Positions 53,200-60,402 of a stretch of DNA of 64,000 nt are shown here, in pieces (positions within the stretch are counted from its first letter, which is position 1; each line of letters starts with the position of its first letter). The DNA is taken from contig JAEUJM010000015.1 of the NCBI GenBank assembly GCA_016794585.1, positions 153,404 to 217,403 on the forward strand, read 5' to 3'. This DNA comes from Acidimicrobiales bacterium (lineage in GTDB: Bacteria; Actinomycetota; Acidimicrobiia; Acidimicrobiales; DATDAH01). The notes below the pieces were generated by a model. It was not told where the DNA came from. It made no database searches and saw only the letters and a program-made list of their open reading frames with translations. Both the position numbers and the translations under genes were made by a program.

Positions 53200-54060
53200 A
53201 TGACGGCGGTGATGGCGCTCGTGGCGGCGGCACTCGTCGGCTGGGCCTCATGGCGCCACCGGCCGGCGCCGGCGCGGGCTCGTCGTCTCGGCCCGCAGGC
53301 GTCGGCTTCGGCCGGTGTCGCCGGTGTCGCCGGTGCGGTGGCGACCGCCTCGTGGGTGGCTGGGAGCGTACGGCCGGCGGGCGGCCGTACGCTCACCGCG
53401 TCGAGGATCGGGGCCGTCGTCGAGAGCCTCGGTCGGGCGCTGCGGGCCCGGCTCCGTCGGCCGCCCGACCCCGCCGCCGACCGCCATCTCGGCCGGGCCC
53501 TCGTCGTCGGGGTGCCCGCCGCACTCGTCTCCCCGCTTCTGGCCGCGCTCGTCGTCCTGTGGTGGTGGGCCACCCCGATGGTGGCCCGGCGTCGGGCCAG
53601 CCGCCGGCTCGACGCCGCTCTGTTGGCCGAACTGCCCGAGGTCGTGGACCTGTTCGTCCTCGCGGTGGGATCGGGCCTCACCGTCGCCCTCGCGGTGCCC
53701 GCCGTCGCCCGCCACCACCGGGGGCTCCTGGGTGAGGCGCTCGTCGACGTGGCTCGACAGGCCCGGCTCGGGCGCCGCCTCGGCGACGCGCTCGCCGACC
53801 TGCCCGACGTTCTCGGCGAGCGGGTGCGGCCGCTGGCCACCGTGCTCGTGTCGTCCGAGCGCTACGGCGTCGCGCTGCTGCCGGCGCTCGAGCGCCTCGC
53901 CGCCGAGGCCCGCCTCGAACGGCGCCGGGCCGCGGAGGCCACCGCCCGGCGGGTCCCCGTCAAGCTGCTCTTCCCCTTGGTGCTCTGCACCCTGCCTGCC
54001 TTCGCGCTGCTCACCGTCGTGCCCCTGCTCGCGGGGTCGCTCCGGTCGCTGCGCCTCTGA
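53200..54060 (+). CDS. TadC-like pilus assembly membrane protein
   Basis: 286 residues, ATG with GGAGC upstream. An N-terminal hydrophobic helix, a pair of helices about 100-125 (PAALVSPLLAALVVLWWW), a GspF-like domain (LAELPEVVDLFVLAVGSGLT, GEALVDVARQARLGRRLGDA) and a final membrane segment (PLVLCTLPAFALLTVVPLL) match TadC. It follows tadB by 109 bp. It pairs with TadB as the platform. The next genes in line are a toxin-antitoxin pair instead of the pilin. Confidence 0.82.
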   Translation: MTAVMALVAAALVGWASWRHRPAPARARRLGPQASASAGVAGVAGAVATASWVAGSVRPAGGRTLTASRIGAVVESLGRALRARLRRPPDPAADRHLGRALVVGVPAALVSPLLAALVVLWWWATPMVARRRASRRLDAALLAELPEVVDLFVLAVGSGLTVALAVPAVARHHRGLLGEALVDVARQARLGRRLGDALADLPDVLGERVRPLATVLVSSERYGVALLPALERLAAEARLERRRAAEATARRVPVKLLFPLVLCTLPAFALLTVVPLLAGSLRSLRL

Positions 54061-54118
54061 ACCCAACCGCATCCCACCGGGCAGCGTTCGGTCGTCGGCC
54101 GCTGCGAGACAGGAGTAC

Positions 54119-54135
54119 GTACGTATGATACGTAC
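54119..54135 (+). promoter_or_regulatory. Palindromic operator overlapping mazEF -10
   Basis: GTACGTA (54119-54125) and TACGTAC (54129-54135) form a dyad whose centre includes TATGAT (54124-54129), a near-consensus -10 ending 6 nt before the ATG at 54136. The antitoxin would block its own leaderless promoter here. Confidence 0.65.
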
Positions 54136-54369
54136 ATGCCCAACAAGACGATCAGCGTGCCCGACGACGTGGTGCCGATCATCGAAGGCCTCGACGTGCC
54201 CTTCTCGAGGTGGGTGACCGATCAGCTCCGTCGCCATGCGGCGGAGCAGGCGACGACGTCGTTCGCCGACCAACTACTGGCCGATGCGGCACTGGCCGCA
54301 GGCGAGCGGCTGACGGAACGGGACGCGCTCGCGGTCGGTGAGCGGATGGAGCGGTCTGCGCCGTGGTAG
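54136..54369 (+). CDS. mazE: MazE/RHH-like antitoxin
   Basis: 77 residues. The N-terminus MPNKTISVPDDVVPIIEGLD, followed by PFSRWVTDQLRRHA, is a ribbon-helix-helix DNA-binding type, and the acidic C-terminus (ERLTERDALAVGERMERSAPW) would bind the toxin. Encoded 7 bp overlapping the MazF gene. The palindrome at 54119-54135 covers its own promoter and start, in line with autorepression. It sits inside the Tad locus. Confidence 0.78.
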   Translation: MPNKTISVPDDVVPIIEGLDVPFSRWVTDQLRRHAAEQATTSFADQLLADAALAAGERLTERDALAVGERMERSAPW

Positions 54370-54680
54370 CGCGCGGTGGCGTCTACTGGGCCGATCTCGA
54401 CAAGCGTCGGCCATGTGTCGTCGTCTCGTCCGACCACGTTCTCGGCGTCGACGTCTGGCAGACCCATGTCGTGCCGCTGACCTCGAACCTCGACCGAGCC
54501 GGCCTCGCCGGCAACGTTCTGCTCGTCGCCGGAGTGACGGGCCTGGGAAGGGACTGCGTTGCCGTGCCCCTCGGCCTGGAGTTGATCGATCGCTCCTGGC
54601 TGGCGGAGCGTGTGGGCCAGCTACCCCCGGCGCTCGTGGATGCCGTCGACGACGGCGTCCGTGCGGTGTTGGGCCTGTGA
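54363..54680 (+). CDS. mazF: MazF/PemK-family endoribonuclease toxin
   Basis: 105 residues from GTG 54363. The family N-terminus ARGGVYWADLDKRRPCVVVSS-type pattern carries the conserved Arg-Pro, followed by HVVPLTSNL and NVLLVAGVTGLGRDCVAV, matching the beta-barrel core of MazF mRNA interferases. The cleavage motif cannot be read from sequence. Coupled to the antitoxin by a 7-bp overlap. Active-site Arg and Thr/Ser residues seem present. Confidence 0.8.
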   Translation: MVARGGVYWADLDKRRPCVVVSSDHVLGVDVWQTHVVPLTSNLDRAGLAGNVLLVAGVTGLGRDCVAVPLGLELIDRSWLAERVGQLPPALVDAVDDGVRAVLGL

Positions 54681-54860
54681 CCGGGGGCCCGTAGGACCCG
54701 CCGGGGTGGCGTCGTCGCGCAATCGGGTGGTGATACCTCAGCAAACGACGACTATCCTCGATCCCTACGGGTAGCACCCAGGTCCTTCCGGACACGGTGA
54801 ACGGGACCCGCTCGCGCCGTACGGCGCCGCCGAACCGCCCAATCACTCCGAGGTGTCCCA

Positions 54861-55082
54861 ATGACCCGTCTCTTCGTCCGCGCCCACGCGCTCCTGCTCG
54901 TCGCCCTGCCCGTCCCCCGGTCCCGTGGTGGCGACCGCGGCCAGACCACAGCGGAGTACGCCCTCGTGCTGCTCGGCGTCGCCGCCATCGCGCTGCTCGT
55001 CGTCGCGTGGGCGGCGGACACGAACCGGATCGGGCGGCTGCTCGACAGCGTGCTCGACTCGATCCTGTCGAACGTCACGTGA
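54861..55082 (+). CDS. Flp-type pilin (DUF4244-like)
   Basis: 73 residues. After a basic leader, GQTTAEYALVLLGVAAIALL shows a class-III (Flp) prepilin site: cleavage between Gly27 and Gln28, Glu at mature position 5 and Tyr at 6, then a hydrophobic assembly helix and a short C-domain ending SILSNVT. It should be the major pilus subunit, processed by a TadV/CpaA peptidase that is not in the window. Its stop overlaps the tadE start (GTGA). Its last 80 bp recur at 59924-60003. Confidence 0.82.
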   Translation: MTRLFVRAHALLLVALPVPRSRGGDRGQTTAEYALVLLGVAAIALLVVAWAADTNRIGRLLDSVLDSILSNVT

Positions 55083-55456
55083 GGGCGGGGGCCGGCCGGG
55101 ACCGCGGGCAGTCGTCGGTGGAGGTGGCGTTGCTGTTGCCCTTCCTCGCGCTGTTGCTGCTGGCGGTGGTCCAGGTCGGCCTCGTCGTGCGCGACCAGGT
55201 GCTGGTGGTCCACGCCGCCCGTGAGGCGGCGCGGGCCGCCGCGGTCGACGCCGCCGACTCGGCGGCTCGTGACGCGGCGGCGTCGGCTGCGGACCTCTCC
55301 CCGGCCCGCCTCAGCGTCGAGGTGTCGGGCCGGGGCGAGGCCGGCTCCCGGGTCGAGGTGGCGGTCCGCTATCGCAGCCCGACGTCGGTGCCGCTCGTCG
55401 GCCAGCTGATCGGCGACGCCTCCCTCACCGCCCGCGCCACCATGCGCGTCGAGTGA
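55002..55456 (+). repeat. Direct repeat, left copy (pilin 3' end plus tadE)
   Basis: A 455-bp segment repeated without indels at 59924-60378. By eye I count about 20 differences, none in the first about 83 bp, most of them in third codon positions later. The two copies bound the defence-like island. Confidence 0.85.
55079..55456 (+). CDS. TadE-like pseudopilin (copy A)
   Basis: 125 residues from GTG 55079. GQSSVEVALLLPFLALLLL is a TadE prepilin-like site (Glu at position 5 after Gly), then an Ala-rich helix and a beta domain. It is a minor pilin or assembly factor at the membrane. Overlaps the pilin gene by 4 bp. A near-identical copy lies at 60001-60378. Confidence 0.82.
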   Translation: MRAGAGRDRGQSSVEVALLLPFLALLLLAVVQVGLVVRDQVLVVHAAREAARAAAVDAADSAARDAAASAADLSPARLSVEVSGRGEAGSRVEVAVRYRSPTSVPLVGQLIGDASLTARATMRVE

Positions 55457-55482
55457 CGCGGCGGCGGGCGACGGCGCCCCTT

Positions 55483-56238
55483 TCAAACGCGCAGCGCGCG
55501 TGCTACCTCGCTCATTCCGAACCCTGTAACGAAGACAGCCCCCCGCGCGTCCTCCCATGTCAGCGCCTCGCGTTCCTTCAATGCTCCGTGCACAAGTCGT
55601 TGGGCCAGCTTGTCCGCAGCAACCCAAACGGCATCAATGCTTGCCAAGACATCGTCGCTGCTCACCAGCGGCCATTTGCCGAGTGCTGTGGTCACATTGG
55701 CGCGAGCATGTGTTGGTTTGAGGTCCTGGATCGACTCGCCAACGTATTCAACGGCTGCGAGTGCGAACGTCTGCTGCGCCTCCCGGAGGTGATGACCGAT
55801 TGTCGTAAGATCAGCGTCACCGTCTGAGCTGTCGAGCAGACCGAAGGCCTTATCCCATTTGGCGAGTGCAGACTCAAACAGAGGGTCGTCGAGCCGAGCC
55901 GAACGCAGCCGCTCCAACGTTTGCTCCTCGACAGCGTTCACACCACTGCCAGACATGGCGTCATAGATCCTAAATGCTCGCTTGTCGAGATCGAAGGTTT
56001 CCATCATCTCGCCCCTGCTGACAACCCGGAGCACACCCGTGTCCCGAAGGCTGCGGTAGGCCACGCCGTCGACCTGGCGGTGCTCAGGAATACCCTGGTG
56101 GTCGATCCATGGACCATCTGGATCCTGCTGGGCGAACGCGATGAAGCCGCCTCTATATTTGCGCTCAACGGACCGCGAGGCCTCGACGAGCAGGCGGATC
56201 AGTGCAATCTCTTCGGGGTCCAGGTCTGTTTCGCTCAT
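55483..56238 (-). CDS. Unknown protein downstream of restriction-modification genes
   Basis: 251 residues, hydrophilic, no signal peptide. The N-terminal half (EEIALIRLLVEASRSVERKY, VAYRSLRDTGVLRVVS) resembles a helical or winged-helix fold and the C-half is helical. I recognise no family. It follows the nuclease candidate by 66 bp on the same strand, with lower GC than the flanking Tad genes, so it belongs to the island and may serve the same defence unit. It converges on the tadE gene, 26 bp apart. Confidence 0.72.
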   Translation of the reverse strand: MSETDLDPEEIALIRLLVEASRSVERKYRGGFIAFAQQDPDGPWIDHQGIPEHRQVDGVAYRSLRDTGVLRVVSRGEMMETFDLDKRAFRIYDAMSGSGVNAVEEQTLERLRSARLDDPLFESALAKWDKAFGLLDSSDGDADLTTIGHHLREAQQTFALAAVEYVGESIQDLKPTHARANVTTALGKWPLVSSDDVLASIDAVWVAADKLAQRLVHGALKEREALTWEDARGAVFVTGFGMSEVARALRV

Positions 56239-56304
56239 GATCTGTAAGGTCGACCGTCCTCGACAACCGGCAGATGGGTGCGGTGTTGTTGGGTCTGGCG
56301 ATTA

Positions 56305-57390
56305 TCAGTCACCGATCTCCTGCTCTTGCACGAAGGCGTCGAATCGGGTGATGAAGTCTGTGTTCTGCTGAACCCTCACCGCGAAGTACTCGAATCCGTT
56401 TACTGCGGCCTCCTGCTTCTTCACGTCCCAAAGCTCGACGCGATCGATCAGATCTTCCTTGCTGAGGGTCTGGATCGCTTGCTCGGCGAGGGCCTCCTTG
56501 GCCATATCCGAGAACGACCTGGCAACGACGAGGGCGGCTGTATCCGGCCACTCTGCTAGGTTGACTAGGAACCCTGTAAGCGCATCGAGGTTGTCCATGG
56601 TGATGTCCAGGTCCTTCACCTCAACTGAGAGGTCCAGCTCACCTCCGGTCCAGCCGTCGACATCTCCCACAGCGCCGAGGCGGGAGCCGCCAGCTCCGAC
56701 CTTGTGAGTTTCCAGCTGGACATTCGGCGCATCTGCAGAGAAGTAGGCGAAGGCCATTCCCTGCAACACAGCACCGCCGGGTTCACCGTGGCCCTTGGTG
56801 TCGAACTCCTGAAGAAGGGTGGCGAAGGGGCGTCTGCGAGTGCCGGCTGTCGAACGCCGCTCTGCCCGGGGCAGAGCGAGTACCTGCTCCCAAAGCTCGT
56901 CAGCGAAGGCTCGGCGTTCGCCAGGGGACATGGCGAGTAGGGCGTCTAGGTACTCGCGGTAGGTCCTCCACTCCCCGGTGGCATGCGGTGCGCAGTTGGG
57001 ATAGTCGTAGCGCCGAAGGTCCTGTCTGATCGCCTTCTCGGCGTTGTTGTAGAACTTGCGAAGGCCGACCTTGTCCTCGCCAATCATGACTGTCAGGGTC
57101 TTCACGTCTCGGCCGCGCCCGTCCTTTTCGAGCGGAGGATGGTCTTTCAAGGCGTCGGGGAAAGGGTCTTGTTCGGTGACGCGGAGGATCTCCTCAGCAA
57201 CCGCTACGAAACCGAAGCCGAGACCGACCACGTACTTGGCGTCACCAGCCTCGCGTCGGAGCCTTTCGGCGAGTTCGTTGACGGCGGTGGATGCCTCCGC
57301 GTCACGGTCGGTGAAGGTCTCAGGCAGTCCTAAGCGATCGACGTAGTCCGCCAGCGACTCAACTGCCGTCTCCGCTTCCTCGTCGCTCAT
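56305..57390 (-). CDS. Probable type II restriction endonuclease (PD-(D/E)XK-like)
   Basis: 361 residues. No named family is recognised, but the segment VGDVDGWTGGELDLSVEVKD (about 241-260) gives the Asp ... Glu-x-Lys pattern of a PD-(D/E)XK nuclease (Asp243 or Asp245, Glu257, Lys259), and the gene lies 25 bp after an m5C methyltransferase on the same strand. The N-half is charged and helical and may recognise DNA. As a partner of that methyltransferase it should cut the same unmethylated site. Specificity is unknown. Confidence 0.68.
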   Translation of the reverse strand: MSDEEAETAVESLADYVDRLGLPETFTDRDAEASTAVNELAERLRREAGDAKYVVGLGFGFVAVAEEILRVTEQDPFPDALKDHPPLEKDGRGRDVKTLTVMIGEDKVGLRKFYNNAEKAIRQDLRRYDYPNCAPHATGEWRTYREYLDALLAMSPGERRAFADELWEQVLALPRAERRSTAGTRRRPFATLLQEFDTKGHGEPGGAVLQGMAFAYFSADAPNVQLETHKVGAGGSRLGAVGDVDGWTGGELDLSVEVKDLDITMDNLDALTGFLVNLAEWPDTAALVVARSFSDMAKEALAEQAIQTLSKEDLIDRVELWDVKKQEAAVNGFEYFAVRVQQNTDFITRFDAFVQEQEIGD

Positions 57391-57415
57391 GTCGAGGAAG
57401 CATAGAGACCGGCCC

Positions 57416-58489
57416 CTATTGCGCGCTCCGGTCGATCAGCGGCTCGCGGTCACCCCATAGGAGAGGATCTTCAAGAGCCTCACCCAAGCGCCGGGCAAGG
57501 AGCGGGGGCACGGCATTGGCGACCTGTAGGCGCTGGGAGGTGATGCCGCCCTCAAAGTGGAAGGTGTCGGGGAAGGTCTGCAGCCGCGCGCCCTCGCGCG
57601 CGGTGAGGCCCCGGTCCTGGAACGGGTGGATGCAGCGGGTCGCCGACGGCTTTCCCATGTTCGAGGTCACCGCGACTGCAGGTGCAGAGCTGGACAACCG
57701 GGAGTAGGAGTTGTGATAACCGCTGCGGGGCTGGAGGTGCGGCGGGATGTGGGTGCGGTTGCCGCCATCGGGAATGTGCGAGATCGCTTCTACCAACCGG
57801 GGCGGATGGGCGGAGCAGGTGTGCCCCGTCAGCAGCGTCGAGTCCTTCCGAAGCCAGGTCTGAAACTCGTTCTGCGGTTCTTGGTCGTACTGGTCGACTG
57901 TCTCACCGGGGCCCACGGCCGGGAGGTCTCCGATCGCATCCATGACCGTCACGTAGCGGTCGGCGCCGTGAGTCGCCGGGACGCCCTGGAAGAAGCCCCG
58001 CTCCCGATGTCCGACGAACACCACGCGCCGTCGCAGCTGGGGCACGCCGTGGTCTGCTGAGCGCAGCACCGTCGACGTGACGAAGTAACCGTGGGCGGCG
58101 AAGGCCTGCTTGACCTCCTCAACGAACCGCATGTCCTTCAGTCCAAGCACGTTCTCGAGGACGAAGCCCTCCGGCTTCAGCTCCACGACGATGCGCCGAA
58201 ACTCCAAGAACATCCGATTGCGTGGATCGCTGCGATCACGTCGACCGACGGTCGAGTACCCCTGGCACGGCGGCCCTCCCACAACCCACGTCGCCGACGG
58301 CAGCGATGCGCCACCCAGTTCGGCCACATCCGCGAGCACCGCAGGGTGGTCGAGGTTCTGCGCGTGAGTGGCGATGGCGTCGGCCCACAGGTCGGCCGCC
58401 AGTTCGCATCGCCAGCCGGCGTCCGTCAAGCCGAGCGACAGTCCACCGGCGCCCGAGAACAGGTCGACGAAGGTCAACGCGTTGGGCAC
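57416..58489 (-). CDS. DNA cytosine-5 methyltransferase
   Basis: 357 residues, GTG start. Motif I FVDLFSGAGGLS (Asp9 to Gly16), motif IV GGPPCQGYS with catalytic Cys75, motif VI ENV at 112-114, motif VIII QLRRR at 151-155, target region about 175-290, motifs IX/X near LTAREGARLQTFPD and QRLQVANAVPPLLA. All catalytic motifs are intact. It modifies cytosine at a site that cannot be read here. It starts the island's minus-strand operon, upstream of the nuclease. Confidence 0.92.
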   Translation of the reverse strand: MPNALTFVDLFSGAGGLSLGLTDAGWRCELAADLWADAIATHAQNLDHPAVLADVAELGGASLPSATWVVGGPPCQGYSTVGRRDRSDPRNRMFLEFRRIVVELKPEGFVLENVLGLKDMRFVEEVKQAFAAHGYFVTSTVLRSADHGVPQLRRRVVFVGHRERGFFQGVPATHGADRYVTVMDAIGDLPAVGPGETVDQYDQEPQNEFQTWLRKDSTLLTGHTCSAHPPRLVEAISHIPDGGNRTHIPPHLQPRSGYHNSYSRLSSSAPAVAVTSNMGKPSATRCIHPFQDRGLTAREGARLQTFPDTFHFEGGITSQRLQVANAVPPLLARRLGEALEDPLLWGDREPLIDRSAQ

Positions 58490-58527
58490 ACCCGTATTCT
58501 TACACGCCTGTAGTTATCCGCGTCCGA

Positions 58528-58569
58528 CGGCCACGGCCTGGTGGGAAAAGTCCCACGCGGCCGTGGCCG
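58528..58569 (-). terminator. Terminator of the Cas2-like gene
   Basis: An 11-bp stem (58528-58538 with 58559-58569), a 2x2 internal loop and a 6-bp inner stem (58541-58546 with 58551-58556), between the Cas2-like stop and the methyltransferase start. The Cas2-like gene thus looks like its own transcription unit. Confidence 0.6.
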
Positions 58570-58588
58570 CCGAGCGTCAGCTGGGTAG

Positions 58589-58858
58589 CTACACGTTGTT
58601 GTGCAGCCAGTCGTTGCAGCTTTTGCTCAGGCCCTTGGACGCCCAGCCGCGCCCAGTGACGTTGAGGACGAGCACCTCATCGTTGCTGTCGAGGTATCCG
58701 CCGACCTTGTCACGCAGGTCTGAGGCAGAGAGGGTGGTCTTGACGAGCCATGTCGACTCGAGGCAGTGCCACCAGGTGAACCCCTTGAGGAAGTCGATCA
58801 GACCGGGGTAGTCCTGACCGGGCTTGTGCAGGTCGTAGGTGACCAGCAGCGTGTTCAT
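58589..58858 (-). CDS. Cas2/SinR-like small ferredoxin-fold protein
   Basis: 89 residues, ATG with GGAG upstream. MNTLLVTYDLHKPGQDYPGL opens a Cas2-like beta-alpha-beta with the first-strand Asp, then CLESTWLVKT and DEVLVLNVTGRGWASKG complete the fold. No cas1, CRISPR repeat or other cas gene occurs in the window, so it is a stand-alone Cas2-superfamily protein, possibly a nuclease or toxin of VapD/SinR type. It lies in the island, in its own transcription unit, and is divergent from the PIN gene. Confidence 0.68.
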   Translation of the reverse strand: MNTLLVTYDLHKPGQDYPGLIDFLKGFTWWHCLESTWLVKTTLSASDLRDKVGGYLDSNDEVLVLNVTGRGWASKGLSKSCNDWLHNNV

Positions 58859-59209
58859 GGCTGTACTCCTTCAGGTTGTCTCGTTGCATTGGTGCGAAGA
58901 GGTCAACCGACGGAGTGGGTCCTGCCGCTGGATCAATGATTATGATCCGGCTTGGCAAGCCAGCTGGGGCCTACGCCTCCGGCTGACCGGGGTCCCTGTG
59001 TCAGTTGGCGCTGACGCGGGGACCCTGTTTCTTCTAGACAAACGTTACTCGTCGGTCCTGACACCTTCGGGGACCACCGGTGCGATTGCCGCGATTCACC
59101 GGGCTGGATCGATTAGACTTCGCGCGCCTCGCGCGAGGGCCACCGCTTTGGGTGATGATCCTCAGGGATCGGGCGCCAGAATCGCTGCCTGTCGACGGCC
59201 GACGATCCC
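58859..59209. other. Intergenic stretch with a terminator-like hairpin
   Basis: No supported gene. A stem-loop at 58990-59025 has GGGTCCC pairing with GGGACCC and, inside it, GTCAG (59000-59004) pairing with CTGAC (59011-59015), followed by TGTTTCTTCT. On the plus strand this reads as a rho-independent terminator, but no plus-strand gene precedes it, so it may mark the end of a gene lost from the island. Confidence 0.5.
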
Positions 59210-59215
59210 TAGTCT
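59210..59215 (+). promoter_or_regulatory. -10 hexamer (TAGTCT) for leaderless PIN gene
   Basis: TAGTCT ends 6 nt before the ATG at 59222, with no ribosome site. Confidence 0.5.
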
Positions 59216-59221
59216 CGCCCC

Positions 59222-59923
59222 ATGCTGAGCATCGCCGAGTTCGACTACGCGGCGGCGCCTGACCTGTTCGTTGGCCGCGTCGGGGTCGGCCCCCTCCTGG
59301 TTGCCCTCGATACGAACATCCTCATCTACCTGGCCAAGTACGGCGAGGACATCTTCGAAGGGGTCGAACCGGCAGGGCTTGAGCCCCAGCTGTCGGAGCA
59401 GCTGGCCGCGCTGGGGGCGATCCTCAACATCTGGATGATGAGCGATATCAGGCTCTACGTCTCGCCGCACGCCGTCGAAGCCGGCGAACCGGAGCGCGAC
59501 CGGGAGCTTGAGGCGCAAGTGGACAACCTGGCCGAAGCGCTGTGGCACATCGAGACCTGGATTGAGCAAGCGCCCTCGCCGGCGCCCGTGGCGAGGTCGG
59601 ACCAGCGTCGGATGCAGGAGCCGAGATCGCTAGGCGATGTCGTTCCAGAGCGGAAGCGCGGTCGACCGAATCCCGACTACTTGCTTGTCGCGGACGCGAT
59701 CGACCGCGGCTGTCACGTGTTCCTCACGAATGACGTCCGCGACCTAGTTCGACGGTCACCCGCTCTTGCCCACTGGGGAATCTTGGCCATGCAGCCAACG
59801 CAACTGCTGGACGAGCTCGTGGCAATCCCACTTTCGCTCGGTGGTCTCGACCGCCTGCTCCCCGACACCCACAAGTGGAGCTATCTCCTCGACTGTCTTG
59901 GGCGATCTGGGCCAGTTCAATAA
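59222..59923 (+). CDS. PIN-domain-like protein
   Basis: 233 residues. ALDTNILIYLAKYG (first acidic residue), then PDYLLVADAIDRGCHVFLTNDVRDLVRR near 155-185, matches the PIN ribonuclease core (Asp, then Asp, then a TND motif). The N-terminal 25 and mid-region are unusual. No paired antitoxin is visible, unlike VapC, so it may be a toxin, RNase or defence component. Its TAA is followed at the very next base by the duplicated pilin segment, marking the right edge of the island. Confidence 0.7.
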   Translation: MLSIAEFDYAAAPDLFVGRVGVGPLLVALDTNILIYLAKYGEDIFEGVEPAGLEPQLSEQLAALGAILNIWMMSDIRLYVSPHAVEAGEPERDRELEAQVDNLAEALWHIETWIEQAPSPAPVARSDQRRMQEPRSLGDVVPERKRGRPNPDYLLVADAIDRGCHVFLTNDVRDLVRRSPALAHWGILAMQPTQLLDELVAIPLSLGGLDRLLPDTHKWSYLLDCLGRSGPVQ

Positions 59924-60003
59924 GTCGCGTGGGCGGCGGACACGAACCGGATCGGGCGGCTGCTCGACAGCGTGCTCGACTCGATCCTGTCGAACGTCAC
60001 GTG
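59924..60003 (+). pseudogene. Truncated pilin 3' remnant
   Basis: 80 bp identical to the pilin end at 55002-55081, without start or prepilin site. It follows directly on the PIN stop codon. It leads into tadE copy B with the same GTGA arrangement. Confidence 0.85.
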
Positions 60004-60378
60004 AGGCCGCGGGCCGACCGGGACCGGGGGCAGTCGTCGGTGGAGGTGGCGCTGCTCTTGCCGTTCCTCTCGCTGTTGCTGCTGGCGGTGGTCCAGGTCG
60101 GCCTCGTGGTGCGCGACCAGGTGCTGGTGGTCCACGCCGCCCGTGAGGCGGCGCGGGCCGCCGCGGTCGACGCCGCCGACTCGGCCGCTCGTGACGCGGC
60201 GGCGTCGGCCGCCGACCTCTCCCCGGCCCGCCTCAGCGTCGAGGTGTCGGGCCGGGGCGAGGCCGGCACCCGGGTCGAGGTGGTCGTGCGCTATCGCAGC
60301 CCGACGTCGGTCCCCCTCGTCGGCCGCCTGATCGGCGACGCCTCCCTCACCGCCCGCGCCACCATGCGCGTCGAGTGA
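60001..60378 (+). CDS. TadE-like pseudopilin (copy B)
   Basis: 125 residues from GTG 60001, same length as copy A. The GQSSVEVALLLPF site is kept, and changes cluster in synonymous positions with a few conservative replacements (for example VAVRYRS to VVVRYRS, GQLIG to GRLIG). Selection has therefore kept it functional. No pilin gene precedes it, only the 80-bp remnant, so it lacks a nearby promoter of its own. It would need the PIN promoter or another source. Confidence 0.78.
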   Translation: MRPRADRDRGQSSVEVALLLPFLSLLLLAVVQVGLVVRDQVLVVHAAREAARAAAVDAADSAARDAAASAADLSPARLSVEVSGRGEAGTRVEVVVRYRSPTSVPLVGRLIGDASLTARATMRVE

Positions 60379-60402
60379 CGCCGGGTGGCGGTGCCGTGCC
60401 GA

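Larger units (their letters stand above)
59924..60378 (+). repeat. Direct repeat, right copy (pilin 3' end plus tadE)
   Basis: Same length as 55002-55456. The first differing base upstream is 59923 (the A of the PIN stop), so the copy begins exactly at the next base. Divergence is uneven: none in about the first 83 bp, about 20 differences after. Confidence 0.85.

Noticed and set aside
54681..54860. Possible c-di-GMP riboswitch upstream of the pilin gene (GCAAA and GGTAGC present)
   Set aside because: Only isolated words match; the second conserved GCAAA, the GNRA hairpin and the final GGTAGC/GGGTTACC pairing are missing. It is recorded only as an upstream region holding a short CTAC/GTAG dyad.
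58589..58858. CRISPR-Cas adaptation locus suggested by the Cas2-like gene
   Set aside because: No repeat-spacer array, cas1 or effector is visible on either strand in the window.
55457..59923. Integrase-driven island with att sites
   Set aside because: No integrase, recombinase or transposase gene and no tRNA is present in the island; the 455-bp repeats with diverged tadE fit homologous recombination better.
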